Shown: positions 10,638-20,950, numbered from the stretch's first letter. The stretch is 64,000 nucleotides of DNA from Candidatus Babeliaceae bacterium (GCA_019744895.1 JAIETV010000003.1:1-64000); one strand, 5' to 3'. Notes: generated from the letters alone by a model not told the origin. Program-made: numbers and translations.

Positions 10638-11290
10638 TTGATTTTTCTCCCGTATTTGAAAGAACTCCCGAGCTTCTGAAAGCAACTGGTGTCTCAGTTG
10701 CGCTTGCAATGGGTGCATTATTAATCGGCTCACTTTTAGGTACGTTATTAGCAATTCTTGAGACATCCGGTTCATCTGGAGCACGTATGCTTATTAAAAT
10801 ATATACTACCATTTTACGTGGTACACCTATGCTTATTCAGATTGTTTTTATATATTATATCGTCAGCAATTACCTTCACTTAAGCGCTTTTTTGTGCGCA
10901 TTAATCGCTATCGGTATGAATAGTAGTGCCTATATCAGTCAAATTATTAAAGCGGGTATCCGTTCTATATCAATAGGTCAGCTTGATGCTGCACAAGCCT
11001 TAGGCATCCCCCGAAGAGAATTATTAAAATCAGTTATTTTGCCGCAAGCTATAAGAACCGTGCTGCCGGCTTTAGGAAACGAAGCTATAACGCTTATAAA
11101 AGACACCAGTTTGGCTTCTATGATTGGAGTAGGCGAGCTCTTTTTTGTAGGCAAAACTATCATATCACAAACGTACGACGCGCTATCCATATATATTGTT
11201 CTTGCTTGCATGTATATGCTTTTAACCATCAGTTTATCGTACGCTATAACCATTTTAGAATCAAAGCTTTCCTATCATGCTCGCAATTAA
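10622..11290 (+). CDS. Amino-acid ABC transporter, permease
   Basis: 222 residues, HisMQ/GlnP type, with about five membrane helices and the EAA loop seen as LDAAQALGIPRRELLKSVIL, the contact site for the ATPase. ILRGTPMLIQI is the usual RGTP(L/P)L motif of this family. A single permease gene means a homodimeric channel. Overlaps both neighbours (16 and 14 bases), so the three genes form a translationally coupled operon. Confidence 0.95.
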   Translation: MAFNMIDFSPVFERTPELLKATGVSVALAMGALLIGSLLGTLLAILETSGSSGARMLIKIYTTILRGTPMLIQIVFIYYIVSNYLHLSAFLCALIAIGMNSSAYISQIIKAGIRSISIGQLDAAQALGIPRRELLKSVILPQAIRTVLPALGNEAITLIKDTSLASMIGVGELFFVGKTIISQTYDALSIYIVLACMYMLLTISLSYAITILESKLSYHARN

Positions 11291-11975
11291 AAACATTACA
11301 AAACATTTCGGCTCTAAGGCGATACTCCATGATGTTTCTTTACAACTACCAACCGGAAGTATTGGCGTGTTACTTGGCTCATCTGGGACAGGAAAATCTA
11401 CGCTCTTGCGCATTATTGCCGGACTTGAAAAAAATGATTCAGGATCAATTTTCCTAGACGCCGATTATCTAAGCCCAAATAAAGTGGGCATGGTTTTTCA
11501 GCAATTTAATTTATTTGAAAATTTAACCGTTATAGAAAATATCACTTTTGCGCTTAGCAAAGGCCGTACTCATATGCCAGCTGCACAGGCAGATGATATC
11601 GCACGCAAACTTTTACAACAATATGACATGCTCGAACTTGCGCAAAGCTTGCCCGAAGAGCTTTCTGGTGGCCAGCAACAGCGTGTTGCTATTTTGCGTA
11701 CCATTGCACAAAAACCGGCTGTTATATGCTTTGATGAGCCAACATCTGCACTTGACCCATTATTAAAAACCCATATCGCACGAATGATAATTGAATTGTC
11801 ACAGTCGGGGTATACTATTCTGGTTGCAACGCATGATGTTCAATTGGTTGAACAGTTACCATGCACTATATTTTTAATGCACGCAGGTTCGATAGTAGAG
11901 ATAGCCGATTGGCATATATTCAAAGAGCAGCCGCAAAATTTTACTAAAATTAAAAAATTTATCTATCATTCATAA
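11277..11975 (+). CDS. Amino-acid ABC transporter, ATPase
   Basis: 232 residues, GlnQ/HisP type. Walker A GSSGTGKST (about 34-42), signature LSGGQQQRVA, Walker B VICFDEPTSALD and the H-loop ATHD are all intact. It powers import by the preceding permease and binding protein. It is the last gene of the operon; 430 bases without a protein gene follow, containing a hairpin-rich stretch and a terminator. Confidence 0.95.
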   Translation: MLAIKNITKHFGSKAILHDVSLQLPTGSIGVLLGSSGTGKSTLLRIIAGLEKNDSGSIFLDADYLSPNKVGMVFQQFNLFENLTVIENITFALSKGRTHMPAAQADDIARKLLQQYDMLELAQSLPEELSGGQQQRVAILRTIAQKPAVICFDEPTSALDPLLKTHIARMIIELSQSGYTILVATHDVQLVEQLPCTIFLMHAGSIVEIADWHIFKEQPQNFTKIKKFIYHS

Positions 11976-12175
11976 TAAACCCAGATAAGTGGTTCTTTAC
12001 CGTATGCAAAAAATGACCCGCGCTGGAAAACACGTTGAAAAACTTCCATAGGAGTTAAAATAAGATTTTTCTAATTCCGATTGTTGCAACTTGTCGATTA
12101 AGAAGCAATTAGTGCAAGATTACAATGTTTTTTTACACTCAAAAAAAAATAAGAAAAATAATCAAAATAACTCGC

Positions 12176-12341
12176 TTGACTTTACACAAACAGATTGTTA
12201 GTCTCAACCAAAGTTAAGTAGATATATTTTCCTACTCACTAAAATTTGTTCTAAAAAAACGTCCCTAAATGAACAATTCATTCTAGAATTGTTCTCCCCC
12301 CTAACCCTTCAGCTTTTAATCGAGTTGAAGGGCTTTTTTTA
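12176..12341 (+). ncRNA. Putative small structured RNA with promoter and terminator
   Basis: The 430-base gap after the ABC operon has no convincing gene but holds a transcription-unit-like layout. TTGACT at 12176-12181 and TAGTCT at 12199-12204 form a weak promoter with 17-base spacing. Three hairpins follow: AGTAG/CTACT near 12220-12240, GAACAATTC/GAATTGTTC at about 12270-12293, and a terminator stem CCCTTCAGCT/AGTTGAAGGG at 12305-12332 running into seven Ts. A CCCCCC tract lies between the last two. The transcript would be about 130 bases. It does not match 6S, tmRNA, SRP or RNase P RNA as I know them. It could also be a long 3' leader ending the ABC operon. Confidence 0.4.
12305..12340 (+). 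terminator. Intrinsic terminator
   Basis: 10-bp stem with one G-U type mismatch, loop TTTAATCG, then a run of seven Ts. Ends either the ABC operon or the putative small RNA. Confidence 0.85.
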
Positions 12342-12403
12342 GTCTATATTATTCTTGCACTATGCTGTGTGAGTGAAATCAAATTATTTAGCCGGACATG
12401 CTA

Positions 12404-12601
12404 TTATTTTTCAAAGACAATCTTTGATTCGCTACCGCACTGCAGCACTTTAAAAGCTTTGCCTGTGTCACGAATATGGCCATGCGCAATAATGTCATAA
12501 TCTGCATGGAGCCAATCATTATCATATTCAAAAATATTTCGAATTGATGCAGTATTTATGATTTGAAAATACAAAAAAATCATGCATATAAATTTTTTCA
12601 T
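12404..12601 (-). CDS. Small exported protein, 65 aa
   Basis: Start chosen at 12601 (MKKFICMIFLYFQ), because AGGTG lies six bases upstream on the minus strand; the ATG at 12610 is too close to that site. The N-terminus is a typical signal peptide. The mature part of about 45 residues is acidic and His-containing (DYDIIAHGHIRDTG) with a single Cys. No family recognised; it lies alone. Confidence 0.55.
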   Translation of the reverse strand: MKKFICMIFLYFQIINTASIRNIFEYDNDWLHADYDIIAHGHIRDTGKAFKVLQCGSESKIVFEK

Positions 12602-12713
12602 AACATGCACCTATCGCCATTATGAGCTTTTTTAAAACACTATAGTATATATAACGTAAAAGATATTTTAATTGCTAGGTATTAAAAACAGTAGATAATT
12701 ATTAAAGTTAAAA

Positions 12714-13229
12714 TTACTTAGAGTAAATAACCACAGTCGCATCGATGGTCAGTAAATCTTGCGCAGATTGCGTGCATGCACACTTGCTCCAATGACAGAG
12801 ATAGTTTTTTTTATGCTCTTGGAGGAATATGTAAAAATTTTCAAATGTTCCCGTAAATATCAATTTAATGGTCGTTGCCTTAAAGTCTTTATATTGAGCA
12901 ATACTATTTTTTTCGATCGTCACAGAGCGCGTTTTGAGCCCATTTTTTAAAAGCTCTTTTAAAAAGTGGTTATGATCGGCTGCAAAAGCAATTTTTTGTT
13001 TAATTGTTTTGAAATGTAATGAATTGGTGAGATTATTTTGCTCAGCTTCTCGGCTTAAAACGCATGCATTTTCAAATTTATCTTTAGAAGATTTGAGCTT
13101 TCTGCGCAATGGTGTAAATGCAACGTACCACCAGCTTGAAAATATCGATAGTAGAATAGTGAAAGTAATGCCCCATCGCACATTCGACGAGGCTGATAAA
13201 AAAAATATTTCTATGTTTTTAAAAATCAT
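12714..13229 (-). CDS. PilO-like membrane protein
   Basis: 171 residues from MIFKNIEI: one membrane helix (about 18-38), a helical coiled stretch, then an alpha/beta region with the pattern IKLIFTGTFENFYIFLQE. That arrangement (TM, coiled coil, ferredoxin-like fold) is typical of PilO/GspM-like inner-membrane platform proteins, but similarity is only structural in style, so this is an inference. The start codon overlaps the end of the M23 peptidase gene by 11 bases, indicating coupling. No other pilus genes are in the window. Confidence 0.5.
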   Translation of the reverse strand: MIFKNIEIFFLSASSNVRWGITFTILLSIFSSWWYVAFTPLRRKLKSSKDKFENACVLSREAEQNNLTNSLHFKTIKQKIAFAADHNHFLKELLKNGLKTRSVTIEKNSIAQYKDFKATTIKLIFTGTFENFYIFLQEHKKNYLCHWSKCACTQSAQDLLTIDATVVIYSK

Positions 13230-14421
13230 GCTTGGTCCATTGCATAGGGTCAACTTGAATATCGTATATTCTCATCTCCCAATGCAAGTGATACCCACTT
13301 GCGTATCCTGTCATTCCTAATGTTCCAACAGGAGTGCCCTTTTTAATCTTTTGACCAACTTCGATTTTGCCATAACTATCCAAATGATAATAAAGGGTAA
13401 TCACACCACATCCATGGTCTATGCCAACAGTAAGTCCACTATGAGCATAGCGCTCTTTAATAACAACCACGCCATCCTGACATGCCCATATAACACTTTT
13501 CGGGCGTCCGAGCAAATCTATTGCATTATGAGGATATTTCCCTCTGTCTTGAGTTGTTCTGATCGTGCCAAATTCAGTAGAAATGCCTGTCATATCGCAG
13601 GGTATATAAAATACTCCATGCCAAAGCTTTTCTGGCGGTGAAGCTTGACTCATATTTTTTAACGCAGTTTCAAGCAAATCCGCGGGTAAGCCAAGTTCTG
13701 CCTCTTTTTGTATTTTTTCTTTCTGTACCGACAATTGTTGTTTTTTAAAGGGATACATGACCACATGAAATTTATTATCAAGAGTTGTTGTATTGCCTAC
13801 AAGATCTTCTATTTCTATGGCAAAAAGATACTCATTGGGAACTTCTTCTGCGCTAATAGGGACAAAACATTCGTAGATGTTTGATTTTGCCATTTCAGGC
13901 ACACAGGGATAACTGTGTGAAAGAGCTTTTATTACAGCAGATTTAATAGGCTTGTTGACTTGAAATTGCACATGTAGTGTTCTGCCCTGAAATACTTTGA
14001 ACTCAGTATCTAATTTAACAAAAGCTGCCTGTAAGGGAGTATTGTCTACGGTGAAAGTAATCTCTTTTACGGTAGTATTCCTGTTATAAGAACCATCTTG
14101 CGCTTCAATTTTAAGCGTATGCCTACCATTACTAATTACTTTTGAAAGTATCGGCATAACTCTTTCAAAATGGGTGCTATTTATCTTGAATTTATTAACA
14201 AGAGGTTTGTCATCAACCCACATTGAAAGCGTTTTTATACGATAATCGCCTTTGACTGTTAATAAACACTCTTTATCCCCTGCATAATAACCGCCATTCT
14301 GCATATCTGAGATTTCAATAACAGGACCAGAGTGCGTGCCAAAATATCGGTATCCCTGGTATCCTACGATTGCAAAAATGATAAAAAAAGCAAAATATAT
14401 AAAACGTGAATTGAAAAACAT
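13219..14421 (-). CDS. Membrane-anchored M23 (LytM-type) peptidase
   Basis: 400 residues: N-terminal membrane helix (about 5-22), a long Ig-like beta-rich periplasmic region, and a C-terminal M23 domain. The zinc-binding pattern is intact: HNAIDLLG (His and Asp), YYHLDSYG and HLHWEM. It should cut peptide cross-links in peptidoglycan, or act as an activator if inactive, but the residues suggest an active enzyme. It is followed by the overlapping PilO-like gene, pointing to an envelope-spanning assembly. Confidence 0.88.
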   Translation of the reverse strand: MFFNSRFIYFAFFIIFAIVGYQGYRYFGTHSGPVIEISDMQNGGYYAGDKECLLTVKGDYRIKTLSMWVDDKPLVNKFKINSTHFERVMPILSKVISNGRHTLKIEAQDGSYNRNTTVKEITFTVDNTPLQAAFVKLDTEFKVFQGRTLHVQFQVNKPIKSAVIKALSHSYPCVPEMAKSNIYECFVPISAEEVPNEYLFAIEIEDLVGNTTTLDNKFHVVMYPFKKQQLSVQKEKIQKEAELGLPADLLETALKNMSQASPPEKLWHGVFYIPCDMTGISTEFGTIRTTQDRGKYPHNAIDLLGRPKSVIWACQDGVVVIKERYAHSGLTVGIDHGCGVITLYYHLDSYGKIEVGQKIKKGTPVGTLGMTGYASGYHLHWEMRIYDIQVDPMQWTKHDF

Positions 14422-14573
14422 GCTTAAACTCGCGGTTTTGGTGACAATATAGTGCGCTTATTGGCACAAATTTGATTAAGTTTCTCCAAATATACCCATT
14501 TTTTGCCATTCTGTGAACATATAAACCCTTTTTTTACCAATCTGTCGATCTGAAGCCAAAAACGAGCACCCCT

Positions 14574-14601
14574 TTGACGGCTAGCCCAAGTACTCTATAC
14601 T
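14574..14601 (+). promoter_or_regulatory. Sigma-70-type promoter
   Basis: TTGACG (14574-14579), 16-base spacer, TATACT (14596-14601). Predicted start near 14608 gives a leader of about 58 bases before the exported-protein gene at 14666. The 16-base spacing and TATACT recur at 41694 and 48497. Confidence 0.75.
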
Positions 14602-14665
14602 TTAATTATACGCTTACGTGAAATTAATTCATAACTTAAACTTCATCTTGAAAGGAAAATACCTT

Positions 14666-15085
14666 ATGAAAAGAACACATAAAGCTATTAAATTATCACT
14701 ATTTGGCCTTGCGGCCCTTGTTGCACTTGTTGGCGCACCCGCAATTTCAGCAAAAGAGCATATCACCCAGCAAACAGAAACGGTAAAAACCCCTGAAGAG
14801 CAGGCTCTGGAAATTATTAAGCCATTCTTTTGTGATCCTGAATATATAGTAAACAAATCTTTTTCTGAAATGTGCTGCCAAGTGGCAAGTATTCTTCAAA
14901 ATTCTGAAGATCCAATTCTAAAAGAGCTTGCAAAAGCATTAACTGAAGTATGCAAAAAAGGTAAAAATCCTATGGCAGTTGGTTTAGCCTTAAAGAAATA
15001 TGAGAACATCATAAAAGAGTTTATTGGTGAAATGTTACCCGGAACCATTTTATATGCTCGTCTTCAAAAAGCGTTAAAAATATAA
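14666..15085 (+). CDS. Exported protein, 139 aa
   Basis: Start at ATG 14666 is favoured by GAAAGGAAA just upstream and by the classic signal peptide it gives (MKRTHKAIKL, a hydrophobic Ala/Leu/Val core, cleavage after AISA). The mature part is helical with five Cys residues (FFCDP, MCCQV, VCKK) and a basic C-terminus. It has its own promoter. No family recognised; secreted or periplasmic. Confidence 0.75.
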   Translation: MKRTHKAIKLSLFGLAALVALVGAPAISAKEHITQQTETVKTPEEQALEIIKPFFCDPEYIVNKSFSEMCCQVASILQNSEDPILKELAKALTEVCKKGKNPMAVGLALKKYENIIKEFIGEMLPGTILYARLQKALKI

Positions 15086-15129
15086 ATCCCCAGTCTTAAA
15101 CAAAGACAGGAAATGGCTAGGTTATTTAA

Positions 15130-15159
15130 AAGTGCCGCAGAATAAAACTTGCGGCACTT
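15130..15159. terminator. GC-rich hairpin between two exported-protein genes
   Basis: Perfect 10-bp stem AAGTGCCGCA / TGCGGCACTT with a 10-base loop. It is not followed by a strong T tract on the plus strand, so it may be a weak terminator or an mRNA-stability hairpin for the gene ending at 15085. Confidence 0.5.
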
Positions 15160-15191
15160 AATTTGAAAAAAAAGTTAAAAGGAAGAAAAAT

Positions 15192-15653
15192 ATGAAAAAT
15201 AGAACAAAGCAATTGATTTTTTCTTTGATCACGTGTCTCACGGTTGGTAATGTTATTTATACTGCGCCAAGCGATAATCAAGAATTTATGGAACAAATCA
15301 AAAACAAAGTATACCCAAGCCATACAGGCCCTAAGCCTACAGGATCTACTGATCAATTAGCACGTGGCATTCGGGATACAGCAATAGGCGCAGCTTTTCT
15401 TGGCTTAGCTGGCGCGTTAGCCGTCAAAGCTCCCCACAGAATATTTAATTCCATGTCATTTAGAAACAGTGCTTTGAGTAATACTGCAAAAATCGGCGCT
15501 CTATATGTAAGCCTTAGTGCAGCAGTACCAGCGGCTATTTTAGGTGGCACCGGCTTGGAAGTAGGCATGGCTGGAATAGGTAATTCATGTATCAGCTCTG
15601 TTTCTTATGTCATCAATTCAATAAAAGACCTTGAAAAACGATATCGCAAATAA
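15192..15653 (+). CDS. Exported protein with hydrophobic Gly/Ala-rich core, 153 aa
   Basis: Signal peptide at residues 1-24 (MKNRTKQLIFSL, ending near YTAPS). The middle has two Gly/Ala-rich hydrophobic stretches (about 60-80 and 97-130) that could insert into a membrane, separated by a basic segment. AAAAGGAAGAAAA upstream is the ribosome binding site. A strong terminator follows at 15679. No family recognised. Confidence 0.7.
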   Translation: MKNRTKQLIFSLITCLTVGNVIYTAPSDNQEFMEQIKNKVYPSHTGPKPTGSTDQLARGIRDTAIGAAFLGLAGALAVKAPHRIFNSMSFRNSALSNTAKIGALYVSLSAAVPAAILGGTGLEVGMAGIGNSCISSVSYVINSIKDLEKRYRK

Positions 15654-15678
15654 AGAAGTTACGAGTTACATTTCATAT

Positions 15679-15714
15679 AAAAGCGCCATGAGCAATAGCC
15701 GTGGCGCTTTTTTT
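15679..15714 (+). terminator. Intrinsic terminator
   Basis: 12-bp stem AAAAGCGCCATG / CGTGGCGCTTTT (one G-U pair), loop AGCAATAGC, followed by seven Ts. Confidence 0.9.
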
Positions 15715-15733
15715 AAGATTTCTTAAAAATTCA

Positions 15734-15742
15734 TGGTATACT
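15734..15742 (+). promoter_or_regulatory. Extended -10 promoter for mnmG
   Basis: TGG directly followed by TATACT (15737-15742) fits an extended -10 element; no good -35 is seen. The leader to ATG 15781 would be about 32 bases, without a Shine-Dalgarno sequence. Confidence 0.5.
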
Positions 15743-15780
15743 TTTAAACAACACTACTAAATTTAAAAAAATATTAAATC

Positions 15781-17628
15781 ATGAATAACCCACAAAAATT
15801 CGATTTTGATGTCATTGTCGTAGGTGCCGGGCACGCCGGCAACGAAGCCGCCTATGCCGCATCCAGAATGGGTTCAAAAACCCTGCTTATTACGTTAAAT
15901 CGCGACAAAATTGGCCATATGCCCTGCAATCCAGCAATTGGAGGCATTGGCAAGGGGCATATTGTTTTTGAGATAAGTGCTTTGGGTGGCCTCATGCCCC
16001 AATTATGCACTCAAACCTATTTGCAAGCCAGAATGTTGAATACCAGCAAGGGACCAGCGGTTCAGGGTCTCAGACTCCAGATCGATAAAGTGGAATATAA
16101 CAAATTAAGCCAAAAATACCTACAAAATACCCCTAACCTTACTATTTATATGGGCATGGTGGAAAAATGCCTTTTAAACGAACAAGGATCTGTTATGGGC
16201 GTAGTTACTAGAGAGGGGTCTACCTACACAGGCAAAACAGTAATTTTAACGACAGGAACCTTTTTAAATGGCCTCATTCATACCGGGCAGGTTAACTATG
16301 CAGGTGGCCGTCAAGCAGAAGAGGCTTCGGTAGGCTTACCAGCTTTCCTGAAAAGTCTGAATTTAACCATGGGAAGACTTAAAACGGGTACTCCTGCACG
16401 CTTAATACGCTCTAGCATTGATTTTTCTCAGATGGAACGGCAAGGATCTGACAAACTGGACGCACTTTTTGAATTTTCGCCCCATACAGTTACGCATAAA
16501 ATGGACTGCTTTGTTACCTATACAAACCAGAATACTCATGACGTAATCAGAAAAAACTTTCATCTATCGCCTATTTATACGGGGCACATTAAAGGCACTC
16601 CGCCACGTTATTGCCCATCTATTGAAGATAAAATTTCCCGCTTTGCACACAAAGACGCACATCATATTTTTGTGGAACCAGAAAGTGCAAGCAGCGACGA
16701 AGTTTATCCAAATGGCCTTTCAACATCGTTGCCACTACCGGCCCAACTTGAATTTCTGCGCACTATTAAGGGCTTTGAAAACGTTGAAATCGCTCGTCCC
16801 GGTTATGCTATTGAATATGATTACGTTTCTCCAAAGGAATTACATCATACCCTTGAATTAAAAAAAATTTCTGGCTTATTTCTAGCAGGCCAAATCAATG
16901 GAACTACCGGTTATGAAGAGGCTGCTGGTCAAGGTATTGTCGCAGGGATCAATGCACATCTTAAAGCGCATAATCAAGAGCCATTTATTCTTGACCGTAA
17001 TGAAAGCTATATCGGCATTATGATCGATGATCTTGTTACGCATGGAGCAGATGAGCCGTATCGCATGTTTACCTCGCGCGCAGAGCGTCGCCTGGTCTTA
17101 CGGCAAGATAACGTTTTTAAACGCTTTCACAAACGTGCCTATGGGCTAAATTTAATTTCTAGAGAAATGCATGATGCAATCGAAGCAGAAAGCAACATTG
17201 TTGTTGCAGTAACTGAGAAAATAAAAAATCATAAAGAATATATCACCATTATTCAAAAGCTGGGAGCTGGCGATAGCAATTACGCATATGAAGCCATTAA
17301 TCGCCTAAGTGAGCAGCAGCTAACAACGCGCGCTCAAGCATCAATTTTTGCAGAACTTTTATATGGCCCTTATTTGCATCGTGAACAGCGTGAAATAGAA
17401 AAAATGCTTCATTACAAAGAGTTGGTTATTCCAGAGACTCTTGATTACGCAGATATTTCTGGGTTATCGAGTGAACTACGGCAAAAACTTGCAAAAATAA
17501 AACCGGCAACTATTGCACAAGCGGCTCTTATTCAAGGCATGACCCCTGCAGCAATCTCCCTTTTGATTTTCACGTCTCGGGCTTATTTGAATACGACATC
17601 CCAAGAACAACCGCAAAGCGTATGGTAA
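15781..17628 (+). CDS. mnmG: tRNA uridine-34 carboxymethylaminomethyl-modifying enzyme MnmG (GidA)
   Basis: 615 residues, usual family length. FAD-binding motif [15 protein letters not shown] lies near residue 12, [11 protein letters not shown] follows, and the internal GxFLNG-type motif appears as TGTFLNG. With MnmE it installs the 5-carboxymethylaminomethyl group at the wobble uridine of certain tRNAs. mnmE is not in the window. The gene overlaps lgt by 7 bases. Confidence 0.97.
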   Translation: MNNPQKFDFDVIVVGAGHAGNEAAYAASRMGSKTLLITLNRDKIGHMPCNPAIGGIGKGHIVFEISALGGLMPQLCTQTYLQARMLNTSKGPAVQGLRLQIDKVEYNKLSQKYLQNTPNLTIYMGMVEKCLLNEQGSVMGVVTREGSTYTGKTVILTTGTFLNGLIHTGQVNYAGGRQAEEASVGLPAFLKSLNLTMGRLKTGTPARLIRSSIDFSQMERQGSDKLDALFEFSPHTVTHKMDCFVTYTNQNTHDVIRKNFHLSPIYTGHIKGTPPRYCPSIEDKISRFAHKDAHHIFVEPESASSDEVYPNGLSTSLPLPAQLEFLRTIKGFENVEIARPGYAIEYDYVSPKELHHTLELKKISGLFLAGQINGTTGYEEAAGQGIVAGINAHLKAHNQEPFILDRNESYIGIMIDDLVTHGADEPYRMFTSRAERRLVLRQDNVFKRFHKRAYGLNLISREMHDAIEAESNIVVAVTEKIKNHKEYITIIQKLGAGDSNYAYEAINRLSEQQLTTRAQASIFAELLYGPYLHREQREIEKMLHYKELVIPETLDYADISGLSSELRQKLAKIKPATIAQAALIQGMTPAAISLLIFTSRAYLNTTSQEQPQSVW

Positions 17629-18440
17629 CATTTAGTTTCAATCCAGAAATAGTTCATATTTTAGGTCCATTTTCAGTACATATCTACGGCATTTTTGTGG
17701 CGCTTGGCATAAGCGCATTTATTGCTTTAAGCTTTAATCATTCATTGCGAAAAAAATATATCAGTTCAGCGCTTTACGAGAAACTTATTATTTTTACGAG
17801 TATTATAGCGTTAGTGGGCGCGCGGGCCCTGCATATTGCAAGTGAATGGGGGGCATATCATACTTTTACGCAAATGATCTCTGTGTGGAATGGCGGCCTT
17901 TCTATTTTAGGCGCTATTGCAGGAGGTCTTACTTTTGTACCACTTTTTCTATGGTATTATAAAATTTCGGTATTACCTATTCTTGACTTGGGTGCCCTTT
18001 ATATCCCGTTAGCCCAGGCCATTGCCCGATTAGGATGTCTGTTTGGGGGATGTTGCTTTGGTTGTGCTACCGCATCAACTTGGTCAATTATCTATACCCA
18101 TGCAAGCTCCCATGCCCCGCTTAATACGCCATTGATTCCTACTCAATTATATAGTTCATTAATATATGGTGCTATTTTTATCGTATTACAGCTTATATAT
18201 AGAAATTTTAAGGTGCAGCCGGGCATGCTGGCTGGATTGTATCTTATTTTTTCAAGTCTGGAGCGTTTTGCCGTCGATTTTTATCGTGGCGACAGAATTA
18301 TTAATAGCATAGATGCACTTATTTACACATCTAGTCTCTCTTTACATCAATGGATAAGCCTTGGTCTCATATGCGTAGGTATGATATTTATCCTATTTTC
18401 TGAAATTTTAGCAAAGAAAAACCCCGCTACACGAAAGTAA
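17622..18440 (+). CDS. lgt: Prolipoprotein diacylglyceryl transferase
   Basis: 272 residues with about seven membrane segments. It transfers diacylglycerol from phosphatidylglycerol to the lipobox Cys of lipoprotein precursors. Family marks: [13 protein letters not shown] at the start, [11 protein letters not shown] (the catalytic His region), [10 protein letters not shown], and [12 protein letters not shown] in place of the usual RIGNFxNxE. The last motif is divergent and Cys-rich. Translationally coupled to mnmG. Its presence implies lipoproteins, in line with the LolD-like ATPase at 26086. Confidence 0.92.
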   Translation: MVTFSFNPEIVHILGPFSVHIYGIFVALGISAFIALSFNHSLRKKYISSALYEKLIIFTSIIALVGARALHIASEWGAYHTFTQMISVWNGGLSILGAIAGGLTFVPLFLWYYKISVLPILDLGALYIPLAQAIARLGCLFGGCCFGCATASTWSIIYTHASSHAPLNTPLIPTQLYSSLIYGAIFIVLQLIYRNFKVQPGMLAGLYLIFSSLERFAVDFYRGDRIINSIDALIYTSSLSLHQWISLGLICVGMIFILFSEILAKKNPATRK

Positions 18441-18448
18441 CGGGGTTT
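18418..18448 (-). terminator. Terminator for the minus-strand gene, overlapping the lgt stop
   Basis: 12-bp stem AAACCCCGCTAC / GTAACGGGGTTT with one mismatch; on the minus strand it runs into TTTTTC. The lgt stop codon lies inside the hairpin, so convergent transcripts share this short space. Confidence 0.75.
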
Positions 18449-18459
18449 GAAGTAATATA

Positions 18460-18969
18460 TTATATTTCTAAATCTGTCGGATGTATGGCTCTTGTTTCAA
18501 AAAAATCGTTATAGGCAGCAAATCGCTGAGCTTTTCGCGCATCTCCATAGTTATCTTTTATCAATTTGGCTAAATCATACATAAGATTGTAATATTCTTT
18601 TCTAAGCTGAGCAGTTTCTTTTTGCGCTTCTGTTTCTAGAGGCTCTGCATAAGGAATTATTGGTTCTTTTTTGTTTCCGCCTCGTGAAAACTGAACACCT
18701 GGGTGTAAAGCATTCCTAATGCCATTAAATCGCATCCTGTATCCATTCATTAAATCTTCAAGAACAGCATAAGGTAATTGCTCGAACTCTTTAAATTTCG
18801 CTCCTAGCATTTCAGGATCCATTTTTGCCTCATCAAAATAATCCAAAGCGCGAGCAGAACGACCATCAGCAGGAGTTTCGGAAATTGTAGCCTCTACAAC
18901 TTCTTCACCATGCATAGCTGAAAGTAGAAATGGTGCAAAAATTGCACTTACCATAAGTAATTTTTTCAT
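18460..18969 (-). CDS. Exported protein, 169 aa
   Basis: Signal peptide MKKLLMVSAIFAPFLLSAM, then an acidic linker and a helical, charged body (YFDEAKMDPEMLGAKFKEFEQLP; the first 20 residues shown are cut here to a general description: alternating Glu/Lys helices). It ends with ETRAIHPTDLEI. No Cys in the mature part. AAAAGG precedes the ATG on the minus strand. No family recognised. Confidence 0.7.
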   Translation of the reverse strand: MKKLLMVSAIFAPFLLSAMHGEEVVEATISETPADGRSARALDYFDEAKMDPEMLGAKFKEFEQLPYAVLEDLMNGYRMRFNGIRNALHPGVQFSRGGNKKEPIIPYAEPLETEAQKETAQLRKEYYNLMYDLAKLIKDNYGDARKAQRFAAYNDFFETRAIHPTDLEI

Positions 18970-19148
18970 TTTTGAACCTTTTTATTTTTTTTAAAAATTT
19001 TTTATATTTTTCTAAAACTCACTTTCAGTCTAGCAAAAAAAATTAAAAATTGCAAGCTGAAAAATATCATAAATTCAATAGTAACGTTTGAGAGCATCAA
19101 TTATTACTTGAGCTTATTGGATATATTACACAAAAAAATCTTAAAGGT

Positions 19149-19154
19149 TATACT
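19149..19154 (+). promoter_or_regulatory. -10 box placed just before the dnaG start codon
   Basis: TATACT at 19149-19154, with TACACA 16 bases upstream (19127-19132) as a poor -35. The predicted transcription start (about 19161) is within 2-3 bases of ATG 19163, and there is no ribosome binding site, so the mRNA may be practically leaderless. Confidence 0.5.
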
Positions 19155-19162
19155 GAATAGCT

Positions 19163-20950
19163 ATGAATATTTTCTCTATTATTAAAACACATATTCACAT
19201 TTTGGATGTTATCCAAGAGTATACCACTCTGAAAAGGGCAGGGAACTACTGGAAAGGGCAATGTCCCTTTCATCATGAGCGAACGGCATCCTTTACGGTG
19301 AGCCCTCATAAAGAGATATTTTACTGCTTTGGCTGCCACAGTGGAGGCGATGTAGTAGCATTTATAACTAAAGTTGAGCGTTGCTCACCTCTTGAAGCGG
19401 TAAAGCATCTTGCAGACCGGTATGCGATCCAACTGCCGCAAGAAACCGTAAAACAATTTACCGCCAGTAAACATGAAAAAGAGCTGTATACACATGTACA
19501 TGAAATGGTAGCAACCTGGTGCATAGAGCAATTCAAAAAATCTCAAGCTGTTCAAGAGTACTTAAAAAAGCGTGGAATAACCCAGTCTAGTATCGCTAAC
19601 TTTTCAATCGGCTATTTTCCTGGTGGGCAACAAAGTATAAAAAGACTGCTTGCCTTCTGTAAGCAAGCCAATATTTTGGCGCAGGATCTTATTCACGCAC
19701 ATATTTTGCGTGAAGGCCAAGCTGGATTCTATAGTCCATACGAAGAACGGATAACGTTTCCTATTCATGACTCGTTAGGGCGCGCTTGCGGCCTAGGAGG
19801 GCGTATCTTTATGCCTGAAGACTCGCGCGCAAAATATTACAACTCCCAGGACCACCCTTACTTTTCAAAAGGGAGCATTTTATACGGATTTCATCAGGCA
19901 AAAAAATATATTCAGGAAACCGGAACAGTATATTTGGTTGAAGGGTATCTTGACTGCATCGCCTTTGCACAAGCGGGAATGCCGCAAACTGTCGCAACCC
20001 TTGGCACTGCTTGCACAGTCGAACATATAAAAAACTTATCACGTTATGCTCAAAAACTCTATACCGTCTACGACGGTGATTCTGCTGGACAAAAGGCTGC
20101 ATTACGCCTTACTCAATTATGCTGGGATGTCGACCTTGAGCCCTATGTAATTCAACTTCCCCTAGGCGATGACCCCTGCTCATATGTGGCCAAAGGGGCC
20201 GCTGTAAAGAATTTAGTAGATAATGCAGTTACAATTTTTGAATATTTTATACAAAAAACAGTAGAAAATAGCAGTGGCATCGAATTAAGCTTACAAGAAC
20301 GTATGTCTCGGATAAAATCGATTATAGAGCTTATAGCCCAGATTCAAGACCCGATAAAACAAGATTTATTACTCCAAAAAGCTGCGCAGGCTTGCCAAGT
20401 GCCTTACGATAATCTCAAAAAAAATTTGATTGAAAGAGCACGCCGCCACGTTGCGATTAGCCCTGAAATCACACATAAAAATGTTCAGAAAAACGAAGCC
20501 AATACTTCTTTTGAAAAAGTAAATACACAAATAGAAATTAGTGATTTGGAGAAAAAAATATTTTCTGGTATAATAAGTAGAAAATATCTTCTAAAACCAG
20601 AAGAGCACGCCTTTTTGAAACTTGCATTTTCCTCTTATTTATTTCCGATTATCGAGCGATTCCAAGCATATAAAGATCAATTGAACGAAGTTTCTATCAC
20701 AGATCTATGTGCTGACCATGAAAAGGAGTTTATCGTATCATTATTAATGGAGGATGAAGTTCAAGGGCAAGGGCCTGCGCTAGAGGAACTTTTTTCACAG
20801 TTTTATAAAAAACGATGGAAAATGATAGTAAACGGTGTCAAAATTAAAATAGCTCAGGCTCAGAAATTGAATAAAAATCAAGAATTAGAAACCATAATAG
20901 CTCAATTTCAGAATCTCAAGCAAAAATTGTTTATGAAAGACCAAGTATGA
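19163..20950 (+). CDS. dnaG: DNA primase
   Basis: 595 residues; makes RNA primers for replication. N-terminal CHC2 zinc finger (Cys34, His37, Cys55, Cys58), central catalytic TOPRIM core with VEGYLD and YDGDSAG, and a helical C-terminal helicase-binding region. It forms the classical dnaG-rpoD pair with a 4-base ATGA overlap. The start matches the family N-terminus closely even though no ribosome binding site is present. Confidence 0.97.
   Translation: MNIFSIIKTHIHILDVIQEYTTLKRAGNYWKGQCPFHHERTASFTVSPHKEIFYCFGCHSGGDVVAFITKVERCSPLEAVKHLADRYAIQLPQETVKQFTASKHEKELYTHVHEMVATWCIEQFKKSQAVQEYLKKRGITQSSIANFSIGYFPGGQQSIKRLLAFCKQANILAQDLIHAHILREGQAGFYSPYEERITFPIHDSLGRACGLGGRIFMPEDSRAKYYNSQDHPYFSKGSILYGFHQAKKYIQETGTVYLVEGYLDCIAFAQAGMPQTVATLGTACTVEHIKNLSRYAQKLYTVYDGDSAGQKAALRLTQLCWDVDLEPYVIQLPLGDDPCSYVAKGAAVKNLVDNAVTIFEYFIQKTVENSSGIELSLQERMSRIKSIIELIAQIQDPIKQDLLLQKAAQACQVPYDNLKKNLIERARRHVAISPEITHKNVQKNEANTSFEKVNTQIEISDLEKKIFSGIISRKYLLKPEEHAFLKLAFSSYLFPIIERFQAYKDQLNEVSITDLCADHEKEFIVSLLMEDEVQGQGPALEELFSQFYKKRWKMIVNGVKIKIAQAQKLNKNQELETIIAQFQNLKQKLFMKDQV

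Noticed and set aside
11966-12049. 27-residue minus-strand frame overlapping the end of the ABC ATPase gene
   Set aside because: Composition looks protein-like but 27 codons is within chance and no ribosome binding site precedes it.
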